Shown: positions 8,293-17,470, counted from the stretch's first letter. The stretch: 64,000 nt of DNA from Runella sp. CRIBMP (GCF_009905605.1 NZ_JAAAKZ010000007.1:179181-243180), one strand, 5' to 3'. Program-made: numbers and translations. Notes: generated by a model from the letters alone, not told the origin.

Positions 8293-10431
8293 ATGTCAAC
8301 GAAATCAACGAGAAGAGATTTTATTAAGGCTTCGGCCATGGCTGGCGGAGGTTTTTTGCTGAGTTTTCGGTGGACCGACGCGCTGGCGGCTCCGCTCCCA
8401 GAAAGTGCCGCAGGGGAGGTGTCGTTTAACAGTTACCTTTCTATTTCTCCCGATAATGTAATCACCATTTTGTCGCCCAATCCCGAAGTGGGGCAAAACA
8501 TCAAAACGTCTTTTCCGATGATTGTGGCCGAAGAACTGGATGCCGATTGGAAAAATGTAAAAGTGGTGCAGGCCAATTTGGATACGCAAAAATTCAACCG
8601 TCAGGCCACGGCAGGAAGCGGTGCCATGCAGCATTCATGGGATCGACTGCGCAAAGCTGGGGCTACCGCTCGCCTGATGTTGATGGAAGCGGCCGCCAAA
8701 CGCTGGAATGTTTCATCGGCAACGTTGACCACCGAAAACGGGTTTGTGTGGCACAAAGAAAGCGGGCGTAAGCTCAACTACGGGGCATTGGCCACTGAAG
8801 CGGCGACGGTGGCGGTTCCGACCGAGGTAAAATTCAAAGAGAAAAAGGACTATAAATTGATTGGCAAGCCCATTCACAACGTCGACAACGCGGAGATGAT
8901 TATGGGTAAGCCGTTGTATGGCTTGGACGTTTACCGCGACGGAATGTTGCTGGCCATGATTGAACGGCCTCCGTTTGGGACCAAAATAAAATCAGCGGAT
9001 GTGACTGCGGCTAAGGCCATGCCAGGCATTGTCGATGTAGTTGTTTTTAAAGACAAAGTGGCGGTTTTGGGTAAGTCCACGTGGCAGGTAACCAAAGCCA
9101 GGAAATTACTGAAAGTTGAATATGAGCCAGATGGTGCGGTGGAAAGTACGACCGACCACGACCGTTTGATGAAACAACTATTGGACAAACAGGACGTAAA
9201 ACCCTCGCGCAAAGACGGCGATGTGGATGCCATCTTTAAAACCGCCGCCAAGGTGATTACTCGCGAATACCAAGCGCCGTTTTTGTCTCACGCTTGCATG
9301 GAGCCGATGAATTTCTTTGCCCATGTGCGAAGCGATGGCGTTGAATTGATTGGCCCAGCCCAATTGCCCGAAGATACCCGAAAAAATGTAGCTAAACTGC
9401 TGGGCGTAGAACTTGAAAAAGTGACGCTGGAAATGACGCGCATGGGCGGTGGCTTTGGACGTAGGCAGCGCTCCGACTATTCGATGGAGGCGGCCGAGCT
9501 GTCAAGCCTCTTGAAAGCCCCCGTCAAAGTAATGTGGACCCGGGAAGATGATATGCGGGGCGGACAATACCGACCGGCAATGCGCTACCGTTTTCAGGCA
9601 GCCTTGGATGCCGAAGGAAATTGGATTGGGTATAGAATGCGCGGGGTAGGCGTCAACTCTGGCAACAGCACGCGACCTGATCATTTTCCGGCGGGAGCCG
9701 TGCCTAATTTTTTAGTGGATTCCGTTGACCATAAATCACCCGTAACGACGAGTCCGTGGCGAGCACCTTCGGAGAATTTTCTGGGCTTTGCCGAGCAGTC
9801 TTTTTTTGACGAAATAGCCACTGCGGCCAACCGAGACCCCATCGAATACCGACTGTCGTACCTTGATAAAGCCCAAAAAACGCCCGTAGGAGCGGTAAAA
9901 TACGATATTGACCGCATGAAGGGCGTCATTGAACTGGTGGCTGAAAAATCAGGTTGGGGCAAAAACAAAAAGGTATTTCAAGGATTTAGTGCTTATTTTT
10001 CGCACGGCTCGTACATTGCGCAGGTGGCTGAGATTGAAATGCAGAATGGCAATCCCGTATTGCGAAAAATGGTTGCCGCGGTAGATTGCGGCGTAGTTGT
10101 GAACCTAAGCGGAGCGTACCAACAGGTAAAGGGCGGCATCATCGACGGCTTGGGGCACGCTCTGTACGGCGAAGTAACCCTCAAAGAAGGCGTACCCGAC
10201 CAAAAAAACTTTGATACCTACCGCTTGATACGCATGAAAGAAATCCCCGACGTAGAAGTGTATTTTGTGGACAGCGCCATCAATCCAACGGGACTCGGTG
10301 AGCCGGCTCTTCCGCCAGCAGCGGCGGCTTTGGCCAATGCCTTCTTTAAAGCCACGGGAAAACGACTTTACAATCAGCCTTTCTCGAAGGAAGAGGCGAT
10401 GAAAGGGGTCAATCTTGGTCAAAGCAGTTAG
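8293..10431 (+). CDS. iorB: Tat-exported molybdopterin subunit of IorB-type aldehyde/N-heterocycle hydroxylase
   Basis: The large subunit has 712 residues and binds the molybdopterin cytosine dinucleotide cofactor. The N terminus has a twin-arginine motif (RRDFIK, residues 7-12) followed by a hydrophobic stretch, so the folded IorAB pair is exported to the periplasm. Recognisable motifs are GGGFGRR in the cofactor region and GLGEPALPP near the end, where E670 is the base expected in the xanthine oxidase family. It follows iorA by 9 bases. Electrons would go to a periplasmic or membrane acceptor, since no FAD subunit is encoded here. A role in oxidising an aldehyde sugar or an aromatic released from plant glycans is possible but unproven. 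Confidence 0.85.
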   Translation: MSTKSTRRDFIKASAMAGGGFLLSFRWTDALAAPLPESAAGEVSFNSYLSISPDNVITILSPNPEVGQNIKTSFPMIVAEELDADWKNVKVVQANLDTQKFNRQATAGSGAMQHSWDRLRKAGATARLMLMEAAAKRWNVSSATLTTENGFVWHKESGRKLNYGALATEAATVAVPTEVKFKEKKDYKLIGKPIHNVDNAEMIMGKPLYGLDVYRDGMLLAMIERPPFGTKIKSADVTAAKAMPGIVDVVVFKDKVAVLGKSTWQVTKARKLLKVEYEPDGAVESTTDHDRLMKQLLDKQDVKPSRKDGDVDAIFKTAAKVITREYQAPFLSHACMEPMNFFAHVRSDGVELIGPAQLPEDTRKNVAKLLGVELEKVTLEMTRMGGGFGRRQRSDYSMEAAELSSLLKAPVKVMWTREDDMRGGQYRPAMRYRFQAALDAEGNWIGYRMRGVGVNSGNSTRPDHFPAGAVPNFLVDSVDHKSPVTTSPWRAPSENFLGFAEQSFFDEIATAANRDPIEYRLSYLDKAQKTPVGAVKYDIDRMKGVIELVAEKSGWGKNKKVFQGFSAYFSHGSYIAQVAEIEMQNGNPVLRKMVAAVDCGVVVNLSGAYQQVKGGIIDGLGHALYGEVTLKEGVPDQKNFDTYRLIRMKEIPDVEVYFVDSAINPTGLGEPALPPAAAALANAFFKATGKRLYNQPFSKEEAMKGVNLGQSS

Positions 10432-10440
10432 GATATATCA

Positions 10441-10525
10441 TTCTGCCGAAGTTGGTGTTTTTCACCAACTTCAGAGGGGTTTGTCGGTAAAAACACCACT
10501 AAGAGCGAAATAATTGTATCTCTTT
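10441..10525. repeat. Palindromic repeat, copy A
   Basis: Begins TTCTGCCGAAGTTGGTG and contains a perfect 10-base-pair hairpin (GAAGTTGGTG/CACCAACTTC), then a GTCGGTAAAAACACCA segment and a tail GCGAAATAATTGTATCTC. A second copy follows at once (10531-10618), a third is at 12813-12890, and weaker ones are near 29597 and 58309. Confidence 0.6.
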
Positions 10526-10530
10526 TATTT

Positions 10531-10618
10531 ATTCTGCCGAAGTTGGTGTTTTCACCAATTTCAGAGTTTTTGGCGGTGAAAACACCATCAAGGGCGAAAC
10601 CCGGAAAATTGTATTCCT
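10531..10618. repeat. Palindromic repeat, copy B
   Basis: Same head TTCTGCCGAAGTTGGTG as copy A. It carries GGTGTTTTCACC and, about 20 bases on, its reverse complement GGTGAAAACACC, so the unit can fold both as small hairpins and as one large hairpin. The copies stand in direct tandem. Confidence 0.6.
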
Positions 10619-10693
10619 TGATAGACGGACGCTCCCACCATCAGGCATTTAAAAATGACAGCGCCTGTTTTATTCAATGGTTTTGACTTGATC

Positions 10694-11389
10694 TTAGTTA
10701 ATCCGTTTTTTATTGCTGGCCTTCACCCATTTGTGTTTTTTACAGGTCGGACAGATTTTCTTTGCTGTGGGAGTTAATTTGGCCGTATAGCCGCAAAAAC
10801 TGCAGGCATAATGTCCGGCCTCCGAGATTCGCTCGGTAGAAGTGTCCAATACCGACGGCATCACTGGGAGTCCGTATTTTACTTTATCGTCTTCATAAAA
10901 AAAAAGGCTGATTTCGCCGGAGGTTTCTACGATGGCTTCCTCAACTTGTCCCAAATGAGAAACACTTTGCAGGCGCAGTTCCGAAAAGAACTCATCTTCT
11001 CCCAAGGCTTCCTTCCTGAAATTTTCAATGGAAAATACACCGTCTTTGATCAAACAGATGGGTTTGCCTTCTACCAAAAGTTCAAATTTCTTATTTTGAC
11101 CAATAAAGTACGTTACAACCTTGTACAAAATAATGACGATGACAAATACAATCAACGCAGGCAGTATTCCTACGTCATTGTACAGCATCGGGTCGCCGGC
11201 GGCCGAGCCCAACCCGATAATAACTACCAGCTCAAAGACCGATAATTGCTTCACTCCACGTTTGCCAAGCAATCGAAGGCCCGTCAGAAGTACAAGGAAC
11301 ATGATGGCCGTACGCAGGGAGGCTTCTATCAAAAAATGCCAATCTTCGGACCCCAAGAGGAGTTCTTTCCAATCAATTAGACCATGCAT
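10694..11389 (-). CDS. YetF/DUF421-like membrane protein with C-terminal zinc ribbon
   Basis: A 231-residue inner-membrane protein. Residues 20-95 hold three hydrophobic segments with GLRLLGKRGVKQLSVFELVVIIGLGSA, the hallmark of the DUF421 (YetF/YcaP) family. A soluble domain follows with GKP.CLIKDGV and ELRLQSV. Unusually, the C terminus (about 195-225) adds CSFCGY ... CPTCKKHKW, a four-cysteine rubredoxin-like zinc ribbon. Function of the family is not known in detail. The gene stands alone, with no partner, convergent with iorB across the tandem repeats at 10441-10618. Start chosen at the ATG giving a short polar lead before the first membrane segment. Confidence 0.78.
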   Translation of the reverse strand: MHGLIDWKELLLGSEDWHFLIEASLRTAIMFLVLLTGLRLLGKRGVKQLSVFELVVIIGLGSAAGDPMLYNDVGILPALIVFVIVIILYKVVTYFIGQNKKFELLVEGKPICLIKDGVFSIENFRKEALGEDEFFSELRLQSVSHLGQVEEAIVETSGEISLFFYEDDKVKYGLPVMPSVLDTSTERISEAGHYACSFCGYTAKLTPTAKKICPTCKKHKWVKASNKKRIN

Positions 11390-11762
11390 AGAAAATGTGT
11401 TTAAGGGTGTGACAAGGGAACTGTAAGTAACCGTCGGTTAGTTCCTTTACTTTATACTGCCTGTTTTCTACGATGTGCCGGCAATCCGATTTCCTTCCCG
11501 TAGTCTGTGTCCTCACAGACTCACTAAGCCTAATGATCATACCTCACTCCAAATAAAATTGGGGCAAAAACCGCCAAATCCTATTTGTGTATATACTTTA
11601 GGTGGAGACACAGACCACGGATTAGGCGTGCTATTTGTAGAACCGGGGTGATAATCGCGGAATTAAGTGCAGCACACCGAAATAATTGTATCTCTTTGAT
11701 TTATCTAACGCAATAGCCTGAACCGTGCTTTTTTCAGTTGTAACTTTAAACATCGTAATTCC
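11390..11762. other. Gap between divergent genes with small repeats
   Basis: No gene seen. It holds a 7-base-pair hairpin (GTCTGTG/CACAGAC, 11503-11520), a GGCGTGCTATTTGTAG string (11625-11640) that recurs with one change at 12677-12692, and a 27-base stretch (11678-11704) that matches the tail of repeat copy A at 10505-10531 with one difference. A TAACTTTA at 11741-11748 is one base off a -7 element for the next gene. Confidence 0.5.
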
Positions 11763-12635
11763 ATGATAAAACACTTTTTACTTGTTTTGTTTTTCTGTTT
11801 CTGTTTGGAAACGGTTTCGGCCCAAAACGGAAACTTTTCCTTCGTATTTATGACTGATATGCATCTGCGCCCCGACCCCGTCGTAGAAAAAGCATTCAAT
11901 AAAGTAGTACAACGAATAGAGCAAATAAAACCTGACTTTGTACTTTCGGGTGGAGACCAGATTTTTGACATTATGCGAGGGAATCGAGCAAAAGGAGATT
12001 CTCTTTTTACCTATTACCTCAGTCAGACTCGTAGATTTAAAGTTCCCGTTTATAATTGCGTAGGAAACCACGACCTCTTTGGAATATACGAGGAAAGCCC
12101 AGAGGATTCGTCACATCCTGACTATAAACTGGGAATGTTTAAGCGATATTTTGGTGATCCCTACTATTCATTTGACCACAAAGGATGGCATTTCATAGTC
12201 TTAAACGTTCTGGATGTAGATAACTATAAGTACATTGGGAGAGTGGATGAAGGTCAGTTAAAATGGATAAAAAATGATCTCAGTTCCGTAAAACCTGAAA
12301 CCCCCGTGGTGGTGGTCGCCCATATTCCTTTGGTTACAACTTACCATGACTTGTATCCTCCTCAAAACGGCTATCTCTCTCAGCCCCCAGTCTCTAACCG
12401 TAATGAAGTCTTAACCCTTTTTAAAGACCATAACCTCAAGTTTGTTCTTCAAGGACACATTCACTGGTTTGAGGACTTAAATATAGCGGGAAAAACCCAC
12501 TACATAACTGGTGGGTCCATCGCTGGACGACCATCTTGGCGCGGTAATACACATGGTTCCAGGGGCTTTTTGAAATTTAATGTATCTGGTGGCGAGGCTA
12601 CCTATGAGTTTGTATCGTACGAGGATAAAGACTAA
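11763..12635 (+). CDS. Exported calcineurin-like metallophosphoesterase
   Basis: Binuclear-metal phosphoesterase of 290 residues with a Sec signal peptide (1-20, ETVSA). All family motifs are in order: D32-M-H34, GGD with D65, GNHD, AHIP and GHIHW. The layout is that of exported PhoD/3',5'-cyclic-nucleotide-phosphodiesterase-like enzymes of Bacteroidota, acting on phosphomonoesters or diesters outside the inner membrane. No specific substrate can be read. It appears monocistronic, with dispersed repeat fragments on both sides, so little can be drawn from context. Confidence 0.8.
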   Translation: MIKHFLLVLFFCFCLETVSAQNGNFSFVFMTDMHLRPDPVVEKAFNKVVQRIEQIKPDFVLSGGDQIFDIMRGNRAKGDSLFTYYLSQTRRFKVPVYNCVGNHDLFGIYEESPEDSSHPDYKLGMFKRYFGDPYYSFDHKGWHFIVLNVLDVDNYKYIGRVDEGQLKWIKNDLSSVKPETPVVVVAHIPLVTTYHDLYPPQNGYLSQPPVSNRNEVLTLFKDHNLKFVLQGHIHWFEDLNIAGKTHYITGGSIAGRPSWRGNTHGSRGFLKFNVSGGEATYEFVSYEDKD

Positions 12636-12812
12636 CTCATGTGAAATAGAAGGAGGATAAACATAAGTCGCAGCGCGGCGTACTATTTGTAGCGTTATTT
12701 AGGAGGATGTTCGCCGATGGCAATTAGGGCGCGTCTAAGGTTTATTAATGGCCAGCGATTCAGTTCTAAGACTTCGATAGTTGCTCGTCCGATAGCTGTT
12801 TTGCCCATAATT
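12636..12812. repeat. Gap with dispersed repeat fragments
   Basis: Contains AAGTCGCAGCG (12665-12675), also found at 59146-59156, and GGCGTACTATTTGTAG (12677-12692), which matches 11625-11640 at 15 of 16 bases. These look like pieces of a genome-wide small repeat. No gene supported. Confidence 0.35.
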
Positions 12813-12890
12813 TTCTGCCGAAGTTGGTGTTTTTTGCCAAATTCAGTGAGCTTAGCGGTGAAAATACCACCAAGAGTGATAACCTCCATT
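12813..12890. repeat. Palindromic repeat, copy C (degenerate)
   Basis: Starts TTCTGCCGAAGTTGGTG like copies A and B, then drifts: the inner CACC is replaced by GCC, and the second part reads GCGGTGAAAATACCACC. It is an older copy of the same element. Confidence 0.5.
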
Positions 12891-12910
12891 TCTAAAATTT
12901 CAACGTTGCC

Positions 12911-12934
12911 GAGGTGGGTGTATGCACCCACCTC
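12911..12934 (+). terminator. Rho-independent terminator-like hairpin
   Basis: GAGGTGGGTG and CACCCACCTC form a perfect 10-base-pair stem over a TATG loop, followed by TTTTTATTG. It lies 275 bases after the metallophosphatase and upstream of the GH78 promoter region, so it would insulate the rhamnosidase gene. Confidence 0.65.
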
Positions 12935-12937
12935 TTT

Positions 12938-12962
12938 TTATTGTCTCACTCTGAGTCAATAG
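12938..12962. promoter_or_regulatory. Palindromic operator candidate 3 (Nudix-regulator type)
   Basis: TTATTGTCTC-N5-GAGTCAATAG is an imperfect palindrome in which 9 of the 11 inner pairs match. Half-sites TTATTGTCT and CAATA, and the 25-base span, agree with the sites at 121-145 and 6052-6085. It lies 117 bases before the GH78 start codon. Confidence 0.45.
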
Positions 12963-12998
12963 TGGGATTGTACAGGATACGGATAGTATAAAATTGTT

Positions 12999-13022
12999 AT
13001 TCTTTTGAATTTACAAAAGAAT
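12999..13022. promoter_or_regulatory. Inverted repeat before the GH78 gene
   Basis: ATTCTTTTG-N6-CAAAAGAAT is a perfect 9-base inverted repeat 57 bases upstream of the rhamnosidase ATG. Its half-site differs from the Nudix-type palindrome, so it may bind a second regulator or mark the transcript leader. Confidence 0.4.
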
Positions 13023-13079
13023 TCTTTCCCATCTATTCATTGATAACGCCCTTCTCATCTCTGAAATCATCAAAAACCT

Positions 13080-16000
13080 ATGAAGAAATTCTACTTTATT
13101 CTCTTATTGCTGACCGCCCTGATTGCTCCCGTTTTTGCGGGTGTGTCCATCATCAATCTAAGCGTGGATTATCAGGAAAAACCTTTGGGGATTGACATTG
13201 CTAATCCGCATTTTAGTTGGCAAATGAAGGCCTTGGATGCCAAACGGGGGTATGCCCAAAAGGCCTATCAAATCGTGGTGACCGAGGCTAATAATCAAGT
13301 GGTTTGGGATTCTAAAAAAGTCAATTCCGATATTTCGCATGGTATCCAATACGCGGGCACTCCGCTAAAAGCTACCACGCGTTACACTTGGAAAGTGACG
13401 GTTTGGGACAATGCAAACGCTACTGTATCAAGCAGTTCTTGGTTCGAAACGGGCCTAATGAACCCAAGTATCACCGCGTGGTCGGGGGCGCGGTGGATAG
13501 GCGGCGGTGAGGATGACTTGGTGTTTTATTCGCATTATCTGTCGGTATTCAAATTTGAATACGGTATTCAGCTCGATAAAGCTACGAATTCGACCAAAGC
13601 GTCGTTTTTGTTTGGCGGAAACGATAAGCGGTTGATGAAAAAAGCCTTGAATCTAATGGGCGTTGAAACGGGTGATAATCAAAGCTATATCGCGTTTGAG
13701 TTGGACATTTCGGGCGTAAATGATTCTCCCGAAGGACTGGCGAAATTGCATATTTATCGGGTTGGCTACACGCTCGACGACAAAGCAGAAATCCCCTTTA
13801 AAAGCCTGGAGATTCCGCAGAAACTCATCAATAATGCCAACAAATACGAAAAGCACAAGGTATTTGCCGACTGTAATTTTGGGTTGTTTGAGCTGTACAT
13901 TGATGGAAGAGAAAACGATAACAAACTGAAAGAAAAAACAACGGGCCCAGCGGCGGGAGGGGGCTTTGGTGCGCGAGGTATTAACCTAAATCCCGTCGGT
14001 AGTGGTAACAACTACATCAGTTTTCCGATGTTGGCCGATATTGGTTTTGGGGTTGGGAACGGTCAAACGGTGCATTTTTCGGAAGTAACCGTCAAAAACT
14101 ACCGTTTTCCTTCCAACGCTTTATTTACTGAAAAACTTAATTCGGCATCTTATTCGGGCATTTTCAAATCGCCTAATCTGACGGTTGAAAATGGCGCTTA
14201 TAAAATCAAAGGCAATGCCCTAATTTTGGCTAATCCGAGCAAAAACGCGGCGCCAATGCTCAGGACAACCTTTTCGACGCAGGCAAAACCCATCAAAAAT
14301 GCCCGTTTGTACGTAACGGCGCGCGGGATTTATGAGATGTATCTGAACGGCCAGCGGGTGAGCAACGATTATTTTAATCCGGGGCTGACGCAGTACAACA
14401 AAAACCACATGTACCAAACCTATGACGTGACGGCTGCGGTGAAACACGGCACAAAAAACGCCATCGGGGCTTGGTTGAGCGAGGGTTGGTGGAGCGGAAA
14501 CATCACGTTTAGCGGTGAAAGCTGGAATTTTTTCGGCGACCGTCAATCGCTTTTGAGTAAATTAGTGATTACGTATTCCGATGGTTCTGAGCAAATTATC
14601 ACCTCCAATCCTACAGATTGGAAACTCTTTACTGACGGCCCCGTTCGCTACGGAAGTTTCTTCCAGGGGGAGGTCTATGATGCGGGCAAAGAAGCCTTGA
14701 TAAAAGATTGGTCGCTGGCTTCGTACAATGATAATGGTTGGAAAGCAGCGGTAGAAGTGCCGCTGGAGGGTACGGCGTATGTGGGGACTTTTACCGATGC
14801 GATGGGTAGAAAGTCGTCGCTGGAGTACAACGATTTCAAGCTCATCGGGCAAATGGGCGACAATGCAAGCGTCGTCAAAACCCTCACGGCCCGCAGCGTG
14901 GAAGAAGTGAGACCCAAGGTGTATGTGTACGACATGGGCCAAAACATGGTGGGTGTACCGCAGATTCAGATTAAAAACGGCAAAAAAGGACAGGAGATTA
15001 TTCTGCGCTATGCCGAAGTAAAATACCCGAATCTGCCTGATTATAAGGGGAATGAAGGAATGGTAATGATGGAAAATATCCGCGCAGCCCTTACCCAAGA
15101 TACCTATATTCTGAAAGGCGGCGACGAAACCATTCAGCCCCGGTTTACTTTTCACGGCTATCGTTATGTCGAAATCACGGGCATCGACCAAGCGGTTCCT
15201 GCGGCTTCGGTCAAAGGCTTGGTAATCAGTTCAATTACGGGCCTTTCGTCAAGCTATGAAACCTCCAACGAGTTGGTCAATAAACTTTGGCAAAACATTA
15301 CGTGGTCGTTGCGCAGCAATTTCCTTTCTATTCCTACCGATACCCCCGCCCGCAACGAGCGCATGGGCTGGAGCGGCGATATTTCGGTGTTTTCGCGCAG
15401 CGCTACTTATTTGACCCATTCCGATTTGTTTCTCCGTCGTCATCTCTTGGCCATGCGCGACGTGCAGGCCGAAAGCGGCCGTTTTACCGACGTCGCTCCC
15501 ATGGGCGGTGGTTTTGGCGGAACCCTCTGGGGCAGCGCGGGTATCGTGGTTGCTTGGGAAACGTATCGACAATACGGCGATGTGCAGCTGCTAAAAGAGC
15601 ATTATGACGCTATGAAAAAGTACGTAGCGTTTTTGGAAACCAAAGTAGAAAAGGCAACGGGTATTCTGAACGAAGGGCCGCTGGGCGACTGGTTGAGTCC
15701 CGAAAATGGTAAAAATGACAATACGCTTTTCTGGATGGCCTATTATGCCTACGACTTGGAAATCATGGCGAAAGTGGCGACCATTCTGGGAAAAACCGAA
15801 GAAGCGGCCAATTTTATGACGCAGCACAACGCCGTCAAAGCGAAGTTTAACGAGGTGTACGTGGATAAAACTACGCACCGCACCGTCAAGTCGGGTGTAA
15901 GGGCGGCTCGCATGGGCCCTCCCGGTCAGCAGCAGGCTGAGCAAAAATCCGACAAAGGGCAACTCATGGATACACAGGCATCCTATGCCATTCCGTTGGC

Positions 16001-16700
16001 GTTGGGGATGTTCAACGAAGAAAATAAGCCCTTCGCGGTAAAGTACCTCAACGAAGCCATTCAGCGAAAAAACAAAGACGATGGAGGCATTGAGCGTCCT
16101 GAGTACTCACTGATGACGGGATTCATCGGCACGGCCTCCATTTCCGAAGCCCTGTCTGAAAACGGCAACCACGACATGGCTTACCGATTGTTGCAACAAA
16201 GAAATTATCCTTCGTGGTTATATTCGGTGGTCAACGGCGCAACGTCGATTTGGGAGCGCCTCAACTCGTACACCGTCGAAAATGGATTTGGAGGCAACAA
16301 CAGCATGAACTCCTTCAACCACTATTCATTTGGCGCCGTGGCGTCGTGGATGTACAATTACTCGTTGGGTATTCAACGCCACCCCGCAAGCGCTGCTTTC
16401 AAACAAATTGTGCTAAAACCGACGCCCGACCCAGATAAGGTAATGACTTTTGCCAAAGGCTATTATGATTCTGTTTATGGTAAAATCAGCAGTGAATGGA
16501 AATGGGAAAACGGCAAATGGACTTATAAAACTACCCTGCCGCCCAACACGTCGGCTACCTTGTATTTACCCACAAAAAGCACGGCTCAAATCACGGAAAG
16601 TGGGAAAAGCATTGCCCAATGGAAAGGCGTGAAGCAAGAAAATGGGAGCGTGATTATCCCCTTGGTTTCGGGAAGTTATACTTTTGAAATAAAAGAATAA
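13080..16700 (+). CDS. Exported GH78 alpha-L-rhamnosidase
   Basis: This 1206-residue inverting glycosidase removes terminal alpha-L-rhamnose. The signal peptide is 1-20 (PVFAG). An N-terminal fibronectin-like domain starts NPHFSWQM. An insert at about 150-350 has a concanavalin-like look and lengthens the protein beyond the usual 900 or so residues. The (alpha/alpha)6 barrel carries D-T-P-A-R-N-E-R-M-G-W at residues 754-764, with E760 the expected general acid, and later VNGATSIWERLNSY and GGNNSMNSFNHYSFGAV, also typical of GH78. The C-terminal beta-domain ends the chain. The gene stands alone behind a terminator, a Nudix-type palindrome and a second inverted repeat. Confidence 0.9.
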   Translation: MKKFYFILLLLTALIAPVFAGVSIINLSVDYQEKPLGIDIANPHFSWQMKALDAKRGYAQKAYQIVVTEANNQVVWDSKKVNSDISHGIQYAGTPLKATTRYTWKVTVWDNANATVSSSSWFETGLMNPSITAWSGARWIGGGEDDLVFYSHYLSVFKFEYGIQLDKATNSTKASFLFGGNDKRLMKKALNLMGVETGDNQSYIAFELDISGVNDSPEGLAKLHIYRVGYTLDDKAEIPFKSLEIPQKLINNANKYEKHKVFADCNFGLFELYIDGRENDNKLKEKTTGPAAGGGFGARGINLNPVGSGNNYISFPMLADIGFGVGNGQTVHFSEVTVKNYRFPSNALFTEKLNSASYSGIFKSPNLTVENGAYKIKGNALILANPSKNAAPMLRTTFSTQAKPIKNARLYVTARGIYEMYLNGQRVSNDYFNPGLTQYNKNHMYQTYDVTAAVKHGTKNAIGAWLSEGWWSGNITFSGESWNFFGDRQSLLSKLVITYSDGSEQIITSNPTDWKLFTDGPVRYGSFFQGEVYDAGKEALIKDWSLASYNDNGWKAAVEVPLEGTAYVGTFTDAMGRKSSLEYNDFKLIGQMGDNASVVKTLTARSVEEVRPKVYVYDMGQNMVGVPQIQIKNGKKGQEIILRYAEVKYPNLPDYKGNEGMVMMENIRAALTQDTYILKGGDETIQPRFTFHGYRYVEITGIDQAVPAASVKGLVISSITGLSSSYETSNELVNKLWQNITWSLRSNFLSIPTDTPARNERMGWSGDISVFSRSATYLTHSDLFLRRHLLAMRDVQAESGRFTDVAPMGGGFGGTLWGSAGIVVAWETYRQYGDVQLLKEHYDAMKKYVAFLETKVEKATGILNEGPLGDWLSPENGKNDNTLFWMAYYAYDLEIMAKVATILGKTEEAANFMTQHNAVKAKFNEVYVDKTTHRTVKSGVRAARMGPPGQQQAEQKSDKGQLMDTQASYAIPLALGMFNEENKPFAVKYLNEAIQRKNKDDGGIERPEYSLMTGFIGTASISEALSENGNHDMAYRLLQQRNYPSWLYSVVNGATSIWERLNSYTVENGFGGNNSMNSFNHYSFGAVASWMYNYSLGIQRHPASAAFKQIVLKPTPDPDKVMTFAKGYYDSVYGKISSEWKWENGKWTYKTTLPPNTSATLYLPTKSTAQITESGKSIAQWKGVKQENGSVIIPLVSGSYTFEIKE

Positions 16701-16714
16701 GGTGGTTTTTGGTT

Positions 16715-16758
16715 TCAGCATGAGGGTCGTGAACACGAACACATACGCCTCATGCTGA
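16715..16758. terminator. Stem-loop between convergent genes
   Basis: TCAGCATGAGG pairs with CCTCATGCTGA over 22 bases that hold a further CGTG/CACG mini-hairpin. It lies between the stops of the GH78 gene and the minus-strand reductase gene and could serve both. Confidence 0.55.
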
Positions 16759-16775
16759 CCCCAAGGAGAAAATCA

Positions 16776-17390
16776 TTACCGCTTTACCACCCGAAAAGCA
16801 ATTGCCCGCCCTTGCCCTTGCATGGTAGCGAGGTTGATCCACGAAAGGGCAAATTGTTCTAATAACAACACTTTGTTACCTTTTCCAAAATCCCAGCAAT
16901 AGCCAAAACCCGCGTCAATCGCAAGCTGGTAAGCAGTTTGTTTGGCTTCGGCGTGGTCGCCTGCCATAAACATATCTATTTTTTCGCCATCATAAACAGG
17001 ATTCAAAATATTTTCAAAACCCGTTGAATTGAAGCACTTGACCACATTTGCGGCTGTTTTATCGGTCAAAGCGTGATAAACGGTTTCGTAGGGTGCAGGT
17101 TTATGACGCACGGTGTTGGTCGCATCAATCAATATTTTATTCGATACGTCCCCCATTTGTTCGATGATGTCAAAAATGGCCGTTGGCGGTGTGGCAATCA
17201 AAATCACGTCTGATTGTTTGACCGCAAACGAGATATTGGTAAACTTATCTTCGCCAATTTTGGTGGCGAGCCGAATGTTTTTTTCGCTCAATGGAAATTT
17301 TGCGCCAATCAAAACGTGGTGACCCGCCTTAATCCATTGTAGTGCTAATGCACCACCGACATTTCCAGAACCAATAATGGCTATTTTCAT
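16776..17390 (-). CDS. NADP-dependent F420-reductase-like dinucleotide-binding protein
   Basis: This 204-residue cytoplasmic protein has a Rossmann start (IIGSGNVGG, residues 5-13) and the short single-domain layout of the F420H2:NADP oxidoreductase-like family. ILIDATNTV and VVKCFNSTGFENI are the usual middle motifs of that family. In bacteria without F420 these proteins are NAD(P)-binding reductases of unknown substrate. It is the last gene of a minus-strand group of four, 80 bases after the bestrophin gene, and is probably co-regulated with the DJ-1-like gene under the divergent HxlR regulator. Confidence 0.75.
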   Translation of the reverse strand: MKIAIIGSGNVGGALALQWIKAGHHVLIGAKFPLSEKNIRLATKIGEDKFTNISFAVKQSDVILIATPPTAIFDIIEQMGDVSNKILIDATNTVRHKPAPYETVYHALTDKTAANVVKCFNSTGFENILNPVYDGEKIDMFMAGDHAEAKQTAYQLAIDAGFGYCWDFGKGNKVLLLEQFALSWINLATMQGQGRAIAFRVVKR

Positions 17391-17470
17391 GATTTTAGTA
17401 GTATTTGATGCAATCGTTGTCTGGCCATTTATGCAAATTTAAAGGCCCAATCAACATAAAATTGAGTTGT

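Noticed and set aside
11503..11520. Hairpin GTCTGTG/CACAGAC as terminator of the DUF421 gene or a small RNA
   Set aside because: It lies upstream of that minus-strand gene, is short and has no T tract.
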